Assembly (NCBI GenBank): GCA_047517485.1
Contig: JAKZSU010000234.1
Location: forward strand, 1 to 15,759
Direction of reading: 5' to 3'
DNA: 15,759 bases
From: JAKZSU01 sp047517485
GTDB taxonomy: Bacteria; Pseudomonadota; Alphaproteobacteria; UBA7887
The translations under genes and the position numbers were made by a program. The notes beneath the pieces are model-generated. The model did not search any database and was not told the DNA's origin. It worked only from the letters and a program-made list of their open reading frames with translations. Below are positions 8,275 through 14,256 of this stretch, piece by piece. Within the stretch, counting starts at the first letter, position 1, and every line of letters starts with the position of its first letter.

Positions 8275-9066
8275 CTATTTCCCGGCCCAGTCGGGACGGC
8301 GTTTTTCGAGAAACGCGGTGACCCCCTCGCGGCCCTCGGTGCTGGCCCGGGCGTCGGCGATGCGCCGCGCGGTATCCTCCATCAGCGCGCGATTGATCGG
8401 CCGGTGCGCCACCGCGTCGATCAGATCCTTGGCCGAGGCCATCGCGCGCGGCCCATTGGGCAGCAGGGTCTCCACCATCGTCGCGCCGGCCGCTTCGAGC
8501 TCGTCTTCCGGCACCACTTCGTGGACCAGACCGAGACGCCGCGCCTCCTTGGCGCCAAATCGCTCCGCGGTGACGAAATAGCGCCGCGCCTGGCGCGCGC
8601 CGATCGCCTCGACCACGTACGGGCTGATCACCGCCGGTATCAGGCCCAGTTTGACTTCCGACAGGCAAAAACTCGCGCGCTCGCTCGCCAGGGCGATATC
8701 GCAGCACGCGACCAGACCGACACCGCCGCCGAACGCCGCGCCCTGGATCAGGCCGACGACCGGCTTCGACAAGGTCGCGATGCGGTTCATCAACACGCCC
8801 AGGCGGACCGCGTCGGCGACGTTTTCCGAGCGTTCGTACCCCGCCATGCGTTTCATCCAGTTGAGGTCGGCACCGGCCGAGAAGCTCTTGCCGTTGGCCG
8901 CCAGCACCACCACCCGCACCGCGCGGTCCTCGTCGAGGCGTCTGAATTCGATCTCCAGCTCGGCGATCAATACATCGTCGAACGCGTTATGCACGTCCGG
9001 CCGATTCAACGTCACCCGGGTTACCCCCGGCGCCGTCTCGGTCACGATCAACCTCGGTTCGTCCAT
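8275..9066 (-). CDS. liuC: Methylglutaconyl-CoA hydratase (crotonase family)
   Basis: Hydrates 3-methylglutaconyl-CoA to HMG-CoA, linking the carboxylase to HMG-CoA lyase. 263 aa from ATG at 9066. Oxyanion-hole segments are SAGADL at 63-68 and GGGVGL at 113-118, and the catalytic Glu is E137 in LSEVKLGLIPAVISPYV, a stretch characteristic of bacterial liuC proteins. As in that group, the first crotonase Glu (in GGGxE) is replaced by Gly, leaving a single catalytic Glu. Start: a TTG at 9072 has AAGG four bases upstream, the ATG at 9066 has it ten bases upstream; the ATG is preferred but the difference is only two residues. It lies 12-18 nt after the liuB stop, in the same operon. Confidence 0.93.
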   Translation of the reverse strand: MDEPRLIVTETAPGVTRVTLNRPDVHNAFDDVLIAELEIEFRRLDEDRAVRVVVLAANGKSFSAGADLNWMKRMAGYERSENVADAVRLGVLMNRIATLSKPVVGLIQGAAFGGGVGLVACCDIALASERASFCLSEVKLGLIPAVISPYVVEAIGARQARRYFVTAERFGAKEARRLGLVHEVVPEDELEAAGATMVETLLPNGPRAMASAKDLIDAVAHRPINRALMEDTARRIADARASTEGREGVTAFLEKRRPDWAGK

Positions 9067-9084
9067 TATCAACCAGCCTTGAAA

Positions 9085-10692
9085 TTACATCCGGAACACG
9101 CCGATGCGGGGCTCCGGAATCGGCGCGTTAAGCGCCGCCGAGAGCCCGAGCCCCAACACCATGCGGGTATCGACCGGGTCGATCACGCCGTCGTCCCACA
9201 GCCGCGCGCTGGCATAATAGGGATGCCCTTGATGCTCGTATTGTTCGAGGATCGGTTCCTTGAACGCCGCCTCGTCATCGGCGCTCCAGTCCTCGCCGCG
9301 CTTCTCCATGCCGTCGCGCCGCACCGTGGCGAGCACCGTCGCCGCCTGTTCGCCGCCCATTACCGAGATCCGCGCATTGGGCCACATCCACAGGAACCGC
9401 GGACTGTAGGCGCGGCCGCACATGCCGTAATTGCCGGCGCCGAAGCTGCCGCCGATGATCACCGTCAATTTCGGCACCTGGGCGCACGCCACCGCGGTGA
9501 CCAACTTGGCGCCGTCCTTGGCGATGCCGCCCGCCTCGTACTTCTGCCCGACCATGAAGCCGGCGATATTCTGGAGGAAAATCAGCGGGATTTTGCGCTG
9601 GCAACAAAGCTCGATGAAATGCGCGCCTTTGACCGCCGACTCCGAGAACAAAATCCCATTATTGGCAAGTATACCAACTGGATATCCAAATATTCTCGCA
9701 AATCCAGTGACCAAGGTCTGGCCGTACAAATGCTTGAATTCGTCGAATTCGCTGGCGTCGACGATGCGCCCGATCACTTCGCGCACCTCCATCGGCTGGC
9801 GCAGGTCGGGGGGGATCAGGCCGTAAAGCTCGGTGGCGTCATAGAGCGGTTCGCGCGGTTCGGTGTTATCGAGCGGCATCGCCTTGGTGGTGTTGAGATT
9901 GCCCACCGCGCGGCGCGCGATCGCCAGCGCATGCGGATCGTTGAGCGCATAGTGATCGGCGACTCCGGAGGTCCGCGTATGGACGTCGGCGCCGCCGAGA
10001 TCCTCCGCTGAGACCTGTTCGCCGGTCGCCGCCTTGACCAGCGGCGGGCCGGCGAGAAAAATCGTGCCCTGATTGCGCACGATAATCGCCTCGTCGGACA
10101 TCGCCGGTACATAGGCGCCGCCCGCGGTGCAACTCCCCATCACCACGGCGATCTGCGGAATGCCTTCCGCCGACATCGTCGCCTGGTTATAGAATATGCG
10201 GCCGAAATGCTCGCGGTCGGGAAACACTTCGTCCTGGTTGGGCAAATTGGCGCCGCCCGAATCGACCAGATAGACACACGGCAGGCGGTTCTGGCGCGCG
10301 ACTTCCTGGGCGCGGAGATGCTTTTTCACGGTGATCGGATAATAGGTTCCGCCCTTGACCGTCGCGTCGTTGGCGACGACGACGCATTCGCGGCCCATGA
10401 TCCGGCCGATGCCGGTGATCACCCCCGAGCACGGCGCGGCACCGTCATACATCTCCCATGCCGCCAGCTGCGACAGCTCCAAGAACGCCGAGCCGGGATC
10501 GAGCAAATGGTGGATGCGGTCGCGCGGCAACAACTTGCCGCGCCCGATATGACGCTCGCGCGCACGCTCGCCGCCGCCCAGCATGATCTCGGCGATCCGC
10601 GTCTTGAGATCGTCGACCAGACCTTGGGTTCGCCCGACATTGTCGAGGAACCCGGGGGCACGGGTATCGAGTGAAGTTTGTAGTACGGTCAT
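9085..10692 (-). CDS. liuB: 3-methylcrotonyl-CoA carboxylase beta subunit (carboxyltransferase)
   Basis: Transfers carboxyl from biotin on LiuD to 3-methylcrotonyl-CoA. 535 aa, the standard length for this subunit. Signatures: VDSGGANLPNQDEVFPD at 143-159, oxyanion segment GSCTAGGAYVPAMSDE from 186, NIAGFMVGQKYEAGGIAKDG from 375, and GGSFGAGNYGMCGRAYSPRF from 414. ATG at 10692; no strong Shine-Dalgarno (the upstream bases are AATTCGCG). A 55-nt gap to the amidohydrolase stop is the largest in this stretch, so a promoter could lie there. Codons 330-346 are strikingly A+T-rich with rare AGA, ATA, GGA and CTT codons although the protein stays perfectly conserved. Propionyl-CoA carboxylase beta is the alternative; the QKYEAGGIAKDGAK motif argues for MCC. 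Confidence 0.95.
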   Translation of the reverse strand: MTVLQTSLDTRAPGFLDNVGRTQGLVDDLKTRIAEIMLGGGERARERHIGRGKLLPRDRIHHLLDPGSAFLELSQLAAWEMYDGAAPCSGVITGIGRIMGRECVVVANDATVKGGTYYPITVKKHLRAQEVARQNRLPCVYLVDSGGANLPNQDEVFPDREHFGRIFYNQATMSAEGIPQIAVVMGSCTAGGAYVPAMSDEAIIVRNQGTIFLAGPPLVKAATGEQVSAEDLGGADVHTRTSGVADHYALNDPHALAIARRAVGNLNTTKAMPLDNTEPREPLYDATELYGLIPPDLRQPMEVREVIGRIVDASEFDEFKHLYGQTLVTGFARIFGYPVGILANNGILFSESAVKGAHFIELCCQRKIPLIFLQNIAGFMVGQKYEAGGIAKDGAKLVTAVACAQVPKLTVIIGGSFGAGNYGMCGRAYSPRFLWMWPNARISVMGGEQAATVLATVRRDGMEKRGEDWSADDEAAFKEPILEQYEHQGHPYYASARLWDDGVIDPVDTRMVLGLGLSAALNAPIPEPRIGVFRM

Positions 10693-10743
10693 CGCGAATT
10701 CGATTTGGATTCGGTGTTTTATCTATATGCGAACCGGCCGCCC

Positions 10744-10755
10744 AAGCCTAGGCTT
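10744..10755. promoter_or_regulatory. 12-bp perfect palindrome upstream of liuB
   Basis: AAGCCTAGGCTT is self-complementary and covers the stop codon of the amidohydrolase, about 52 nt before the liuB ATG; an A+T-rich patch (ATATAGATAAAAC on the minus strand) lies between them and could hold a -10 element. It may be an operator or a transcription hairpin stub. It is short enough to be chance, so the regulatory reading is weak. Confidence 0.25.
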
Positions 10756-11581
10756 CTATCCGATACAGTGCCGCCGCATTGTCATGGAATATTCGAGATC
10801 GCGCGCCGGTGTCCAAATGTTCGGTCAGCCGCTGGGCGAGGGCGAACCAATCGCCATACCCGGTGACCAGCGGCGCCACCGGCCAATTGCTCGCCCACAA
10901 CACCCGCTCGGGCCCGAACCGCGCCAATACCTCGGCGACCACCGGCGCCACCGTCGCCTCGTCCCATCGCTCGTCCGGCCCGCCGTGCACCACCACCGAA
11001 AGCTTGACGTGGACGTTGGCACACGCGGCGAGCACCGCCATCTTCTCGCGCCAAACGCCGAGATCGCCGCCGATCACCGGCTTGCCAAGATGATTGACCA
11101 CGATGGCGGTCTCAGGCGCGCCGCGCGCCAAGGCGATCGCCCCATCGAGGTGAAAATCCTTGACGCAAATGTCACAGACCAGCCCGCGCTCGCCGACCGC
11201 CCGCGCGCCGGCGATAAACCCCTCGCGCCCGCAAAACAACGGATCGGCCTCGCGCTGGGTATTGCGCCGAACCCCGCGCACCAGCGGATGCCGCAGCAAC
11301 CGATCGAGATCCGCCGCCACGCCCGCATCCTCGAGCGGCGCATGCGCGACGATCGCCTTCAGTTCACCATGTTCCGCCGCCGCGGCCTCGAACCGATCTA
11401 GCTCCGCGTCACCGCCAACCACTTCCACCGCCACCGCGCCGGCGAGCGAAAGTTCGCCACGCGCCGCCGCATAATCGCCCCAAGTGATCTCGTCCTTGAA
11501 GCGCGGATCGGAAAGAATCCCGGTGGCGTCCGACGGCTCGAGCCGCCACAAGTGAAAATGTGAGTCGATGATCGGGGCCAT
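10748..11581 (-). CDS. Amidohydrolase family protein, COG3618 (TIM-barrel hydrolase)
   Basis: Metal-dependent or metal-assisted hydrolase of the amidohydrolase-2 superfamily, where relatives act on lactones (fucono-, rhamnono-, sulfomucono- and pyrone-dicarboxylate lactones). 277 aa from ATG at 11581; the longer open frame upstream crosses the A+T-rich promoter region and is not coding. Motifs: DSHFHLW at 6-12 (H8, H10), HAPLED, VKDFHLDG, NHLGKP with H164, and WASNWPVA at 229-236. The last motif has Asn where many relatives have the Asp of GSDWP, though Asn is also common in this family. The ribosome site is weak. It is 55 nt upstream of liuB and could belong to its transcript. A role in leucine breakdown is not known for this family, and the substrate is unknown. 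Confidence 0.88.
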   Translation of the reverse strand: MAPIIDSHFHLWRLEPSDATGILSDPRFKDEITWGDYAAARGELSLAGAVAVEVVGGDAELDRFEAAAAEHGELKAIVAHAPLEDAGVAADLDRLLRHPLVRGVRRNTQREADPLFCGREGFIAGARAVGERGLVCDICVKDFHLDGAIALARGAPETAIVVNHLGKPVIGGDLGVWREKMAVLAACANVHVKLSVVVHGGPDERWDEATVAPVVAEVLARFGPERVLWASNWPVAPLVTGYGDWFALAQRLTEHLDTGARSRIFHDNAAALYRIEA

Positions 11582-11763
11582 GAATAAGGTCCGGTGCGAG
11601 TGATGTTGGGCGGAGCTCCAATGTCGGTTTAATAAATCAAGAAGGCTAGGATTCCATCGGACTAGGTTGAGTGCCGAGACTCGACCACTAGCCAAAGCTG
11701 TTATTATTGTGGTACAAAAAGAGAACATATTTAATAACGCGACCCGAATTTTGAGGGGACGAG
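11582..11763. promoter_or_regulatory. Divergent A+T-rich promoter region with a spaced inverted repeat
   Basis: 182 nt between divergent start codons. For the plus strand, TTGTGG at 11707-11712 and TTTAAT at 11730-11735 are 17 nt apart, a plausible sigma-70-like promoter (3/6 and 5/6 matches), leading to GAGGGG at 11753-11758, five bases before ATG 11764. GTTATTA (11700-11706) and TAATAAC (11732-11738) form a perfect 7-bp inverted repeat with 25 nt between, bracketing the -35/-10 pair, and may be an operator. A minus-strand promoter for the amidohydrolase must also lie here, but no element stands out. Confidence 0.45.
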
Positions 11764-12372
11764 ATGACCGATGATGGCAAATCAGCGCCCGAACTACCGC
11801 CGCATCCCTTGGACATGGAATGGACGCTTTCCGTCGAGGGCACCACTTTCGGACCATATTCCGGCTACCAAATGGCGGGTTTCATCAAGGAAGAGCGCGT
11901 CCTGACGACGAGTTTGGTCGCCCGGGTCGGAAGTTCTGAGACGGTGGAGGCAAAGGACGATCCAACACTGGAATCGTTATTCGACAATCAAGCGCGGGAG
12001 GCGTCCATGAAGCCGCCGCCTGCCGGCTCGACCGCCCAACACGGTTCTCAAGCCGCGGTCGGCGAACAAGGCCTGGTTGTCGACATTTACCGCCTGAAAT
12101 CGCCGGGATTGGCGGTGCTGCTGTCGCTTCTACTGTGTGGCGCCGGGCAAATGTACAATGAGCGGATTGCCAAGGGATTTGGCATGTTGGCTCTGTTCAT
12201 CGTGACTTGGTTTGTGCTGCTCGGCTGGGTGGTTTGGATTTGGTCGATGACGGATGCCTACGATGAGGCGCAAAAAATCAACGATCAATTCCGCGACTCG
12301 CGGAGTAAGAATCCGCGCGCAACGCAATCGGCGACGCCGTCTCCGAAAGCTCCATACGTTCCACCGGTTTAG
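11764..12372 (+). CDS. GYF_2-like / TM2 domain membrane protein
   Basis: 202 aa, not recognised as a named gene. Residues about 18-75 look like a GYF_2-type domain (MEWTLSVEGTTFGPYSGYQM ... FIKEERVLTTSLVARVG), usually a protein-protein interaction module. After a Pro/Ala/Gly-rich linker comes a TM2 domain: helix 1 at about 114-131 (KSPGLAVLLSLLLCGAGQMY), helix 2 at about 138-161 (GFGMLALFIVTWFVLLGWVV), ending in the TM2 hallmark WSMTDAY at 160-166. A charged then Pro-rich tail follows. The architecture implies an inner-membrane protein with both ends on the same side. GAGGGG gives a good ribosome site. Base composition is lower in GC than its neighbours. Its stop shares TTAG with the stop of the convergent acyl-CoA dehydrogenase. 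Function unknown. Confidence 0.85.
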   Translation: MTDDGKSAPELPPHPLDMEWTLSVEGTTFGPYSGYQMAGFIKEERVLTTSLVARVGSSETVEAKDDPTLESLFDNQAREASMKPPPAGSTAQHGSQAAVGEQGLVVDIYRLKSPGLAVLLSLLLCGAGQMYNERIAKGFGMLALFIVTWFVLLGWVVWIWSMTDAYDEAQKINDQFRDSRSKNPRATQSATPSPKAPYVPPV

Positions 12373-13511
12373 GGCCCCTCCGCGCTAATCGCGCGGGCGA
12401 TCACCAGGCGCTGGATGTCGCTGGTGCCCTCGTAGATGGTGCATACCCGGACGTCGCGATAGATCCGCTCGACCGGGAAATCGCCGAGATAGCCGTAGCC
12501 ACCCAAGGTCTGGATCGCGTCGCGGCAGACGGTTTCCGCCGACTCGGTGGCGTTGAGTTTGGCCATCGAGGCTTCTTTCAGACACGGCAGCCCGGCATCG
12601 CGCAAGGTGGCTGCGTGCAGGATCATCTGGCGCGCGACTTCGATCCGCGTCGCCATGTCGGCCAAGCGGAAGCCCACCGCCTGATGTTCGATGATCGGCT
12701 TGCCGAAGCTGGTGCGCTCCTTGGCGTAGGCGAGCGCCGCCTCATACGCCGCGCGCGCCATGCCCACCGCTTGGGCCGCGATACCGATCCGCCCGCCCTC
12801 CAGGTTCGACAGTGCGATCTTGTACCCTTCGCCGGGCTCGCCGAGCACATGGTCGGGGGTCAGCATCAGATTATCGAATTGGATCTGACAAGTGTCGGAA
12901 CAGCGCTGGCCCATCTTGTGTTCGGTGCTGGCGACGACATAGCCCGGCGTGTCGGTCGGCACGATAAACGCGGTGATCCCCTTCTTGCCCGCATCCGGGT
13001 CGGTCACCGCGAAGACGATCGCCACGTCGGCGGTCGCCCCACTGGTGATGAACTGCTTGGTGCCGTTGAGCCGGTAGCGGTTGCCGTCGAGCACGGCGCG
13101 GGTCTGCAGCGCCGCCGCGTCGGAGCCGGCCGCCGGTTCGGTGAGGCAGAACGCGCCGAGCTTTTCGCCGCGCGCCATCGGCTTGAGAAAGCGCTCTTTC
13201 TGCTCGGCGCTGCCGAACTTGAGGATCGGCACGCAGGCCACCGAATTATGCACGCTCATGATTGTCGAGCACGCGCCGTCGCCGGCGGCGATTTCCTCGA
13301 TCGCCAAGGCATAACTCACATGGTCCACGCCCGCGCCGTCGAACTCGTTCGGCACCAACATCCCGAGCAGCCCAAGCCGCCCCATCGCCGCGACTTCGTC
13401 CGCCGGGAATCGTGCCTCGCGATCACGCGCCGCCGCGCCCGGCGCCAGTTCGGCCGCCGCGAACTGCCGCGCCATATCGCGGATCATCGTCTGGTCGTCA
13501 GAGAGCAGCAC
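12369..13511 (-). CDS. Acyl-CoA dehydrogenase, SCAD/MCAD-type active site
   Basis: FAD-dependent alpha,beta-dehydrogenation of an acyl-CoA, passing electrons to ETF. 380 aa. Visible motifs: FCLTEPAAGSDAAAL at 121-135 and TKQFITSG at 151-158 (FAD and substrate contacts), ERTSFGKPIIEHQAVGFRLA from 265, QTLGGYGYLGDFPVERIYRD, and the catalytic Glu E361 in CTIYEGTSDIQRLVIAR. The isovaleryl-CoA dehydrogenase Glu in helix G (LERL) is absent: the matching stretch reads LEGGRIGIA. So a straight short-chain or methyl-branched acyl-CoA is more likely than isovaleryl-CoA. Start is GTG at 13511 with AGGAG six bases upstream, inside the end of the DUF3291 gene (14-nt overlap), indicating co-transcription. 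The convergent TM2 gene overlaps its stop by 4 nt. Confidence 0.93.
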   Translation of the reverse strand: MLLSDDQTMIRDMARQFAAAELAPGAAARDREARFPADEVAAMGRLGLLGMLVPNEFDGAGVDHVSYALAIEEIAAGDGACSTIMSVHNSVACVPILKFGSAEQKERFLKPMARGEKLGAFCLTEPAAGSDAAALQTRAVLDGNRYRLNGTKQFITSGATADVAIVFAVTDPDAGKKGITAFIVPTDTPGYVVASTEHKMGQRCSDTCQIQFDNLMLTPDHVLGEPGEGYKIALSNLEGGRIGIAAQAVGMARAAYEAALAYAKERTSFGKPIIEHQAVGFRLADMATRIEVARQMILHAATLRDAGLPCLKEASMAKLNATESAETVCRDAIQTLGGYGYLGDFPVERIYRDVRVCTIYEGTSDIQRLVIARAISAEGP

Positions 13512-13980
13512 GAGGGACTCCTACTGTGTCCTGCGGGGCGGGAAACCGCTGCTTGAAGGTGAACGCCTGCGAGGTCGGCCCATGCCGCGCCAGATAATCG
13601 AGCCGCGCCTTGGCCTCGTCAAGGGTCGGGCGATGCCCCGCCGCCACCCACCACAACGCAACGATCACGCCGGACGGCGCCTCGAACCATTCCAACCGTC
13701 GCCCAACGAACGCCGTATGCGCCGATTTGTAGGCGAACGCGTGAAGCGTCTCCACTGACTCCCACACCGACATATTCACCAACATCCGCGGATCGTCGAA
13801 GGCATGAATACCGGTGGCATTGCCGCTGTCGTCCTGCAGCCGCCAAACAAACCCCGGACTCGCCTCGGCCAGCGCGTTGATGTCATCCAACGCCGCCATG
13901 AAATCGGCCAGCTTCGGATCGTCCGGCGTGTCGGTGACGATGCGTCCAATATTGATTTGCGCCAAGTGATGGTTGGTCAT
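13498..13980 (-). CDS. DUF3291 domain protein
   Basis: 160 aa, cytoplasmic, with no signal peptide or membrane segment. The start HHLAQINIGRI, the central INALAEASPGFVWRLQDDSG, VNMSVWESVETLHAFAYKSA and the Trp-rich ALWWVAAGHRPTLDEAKARL are typical of DUF3291, a small alpha+beta-barrel family (dimeric ferredoxin-like fold expected from the family) without an established reaction. Starts at ATG 13980; only AGGCG close by serves as ribosome site. The palindromic element begins six bases upstream of this ATG, so the native promoter or the upstream gene has been separated from it. It overlaps the acyl-CoA dehydrogenase by 14 nt. Confidence 0.88.
   Translation of the reverse strand: MTNHHLAQINIGRIVTDTPDDPKLADFMAALDDINALAEASPGFVWRLQDDSGNATGIHAFDDPRMLVNMSVWESVETLHAFAYKSAHTAFVGRRLEWFEAPSGVIVALWWVAAGHRPTLDEAKARLDYLARHGPTSQAFTFKQRFPAPQDTVGVPRAAL
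13518..13522 (-). promoter_or_regulatory. Ribosome binding site for the GTG start of the acyl-CoA dehydrogenase
   Basis: AGGAG on the minus strand, six bases before GTG at 13511, located inside the DUF3291 coding sequence. It supports the GTG start and the 14-nt gene overlap. Confidence 0.65.
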
Positions 13981-13986
13981 TGCGCC

Positions 13987-14020
13987 TAGAGCACTTTCCG
14001 ACCTAATGGGGTCGGTTTGA
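13987..14020 (+). repeat. Left terminal inverted repeat, 34 bp
   Basis: Starts TAGAGCACTTTCCGACC. Pairs with 14219-14252 at 31 of 34 positions; the three differences, at 13995, 13999 and 14011, are all transitions. It also holds a small internal palindrome CCGACC/GGTCGG around TAATGG. Confidence 0.9.
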
Positions 14021-14116
14021 CCAAGCTCCGGCAGCCCGTGGCTAGGCGCGCGTCGCCGCGCGATGTGGGCGCATCGGGCAAGACGCGCAACGACGCCACG
14101 GGCCGCCGGAGCTTGG
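14021..14116. repeat. Inner left hairpin of the element
   Basis: Arms 14021-14041 (CCAAGCTCCGGCAGCCCGTG and one more G) and 14096-14116 pair at 20 of 21 positions; the stem resumes with GCGCGTC (14048-14054) and GACGCGC (14082-14088). Confidence 0.85.
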
Positions 14117-14123
14117 CCTGCGG

Positions 14124-14218
14124 TGGGACACCTTGGCTTTTCGAGTGCGTTGCGCCGCTCGGACGATGTCCCACATCGCCCGTCGCACCGCGCCTACTCG
14201 AGAAACCAATGTGTCCCA
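14124..14218. repeat. Inner right hairpin of the element
   Basis: Arms 14124-14146 (TGGGACACCTTGG onward) and 14196-14218 (ending GTGTCCCA) pair at 20 of 23 positions; the tip is a perfect CGATGT-CCC-ACATCG at 14164-14178. Confidence 0.85.
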
Positions 14219-14252
14219 TCAAACCGATCCCATTAGGTCAGAAGGTGCTCTA
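14219..14252 (-). repeat. Right terminal inverted repeat, 34 bp
   Basis: Reads CCCATTAGGTCAGAAGGTGC toward the end CTCTA; complement of the left repeat at 31 of 34 positions, abutting the right hairpin without a gap. Confidence 0.9.
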
Positions 14253-14256
14253 AGTA

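Larger units (their letters stand above)
13987..14252. mobile_element. 266-bp MITE-like palindromic element foldable as a cloverleaf
   Basis: Built from three abutting inverted repeats: outer ends (13987-14020 with 14219-14252), an inner left hairpin (14021-14116) and an inner right hairpin (14124-14218), with only seven unpaired bases (CCTGCGG) between the two hairpins. Both ends are TA, consistent with a TA target duplication as made by IS630/Tc1-mariner-type transposases (inference). No transposase is encoded. A 78-codon open frame on each strand ends in nearly the same peptide (KPIPLGQKVL and KPTPLGRKVL) simply because the sequence is palindromic. The flanking gene ends are four bases (oxidoreductase stop) and six bases (DUF3291 start) away. 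Confidence 0.8.

Noticed and set aside
8185..10011. 608-codon plus-strand frame opposite liuB, liuC and liuD
   Set aside because: It crosses three well-supported minus-strand genes and its translation is a monotonous Arg/His/Ala/Asp-rich product typical of the antisense of GC-rich codons.
11582..11857. N-terminal extension of the amidohydrolase frame by 92 codons
   Set aside because: It runs through the A+T-rich divergent promoter region and into the TM2 gene, and has no similarity to the family, which begins at the motif IIDSHFHLW.
14017..14253. Small protein of 78 codons on the plus strand within the palindromic element
   Set aside because: A mirror frame exists on the other strand and both follow from the inverted repeats; no ribosome site or recognised domain.
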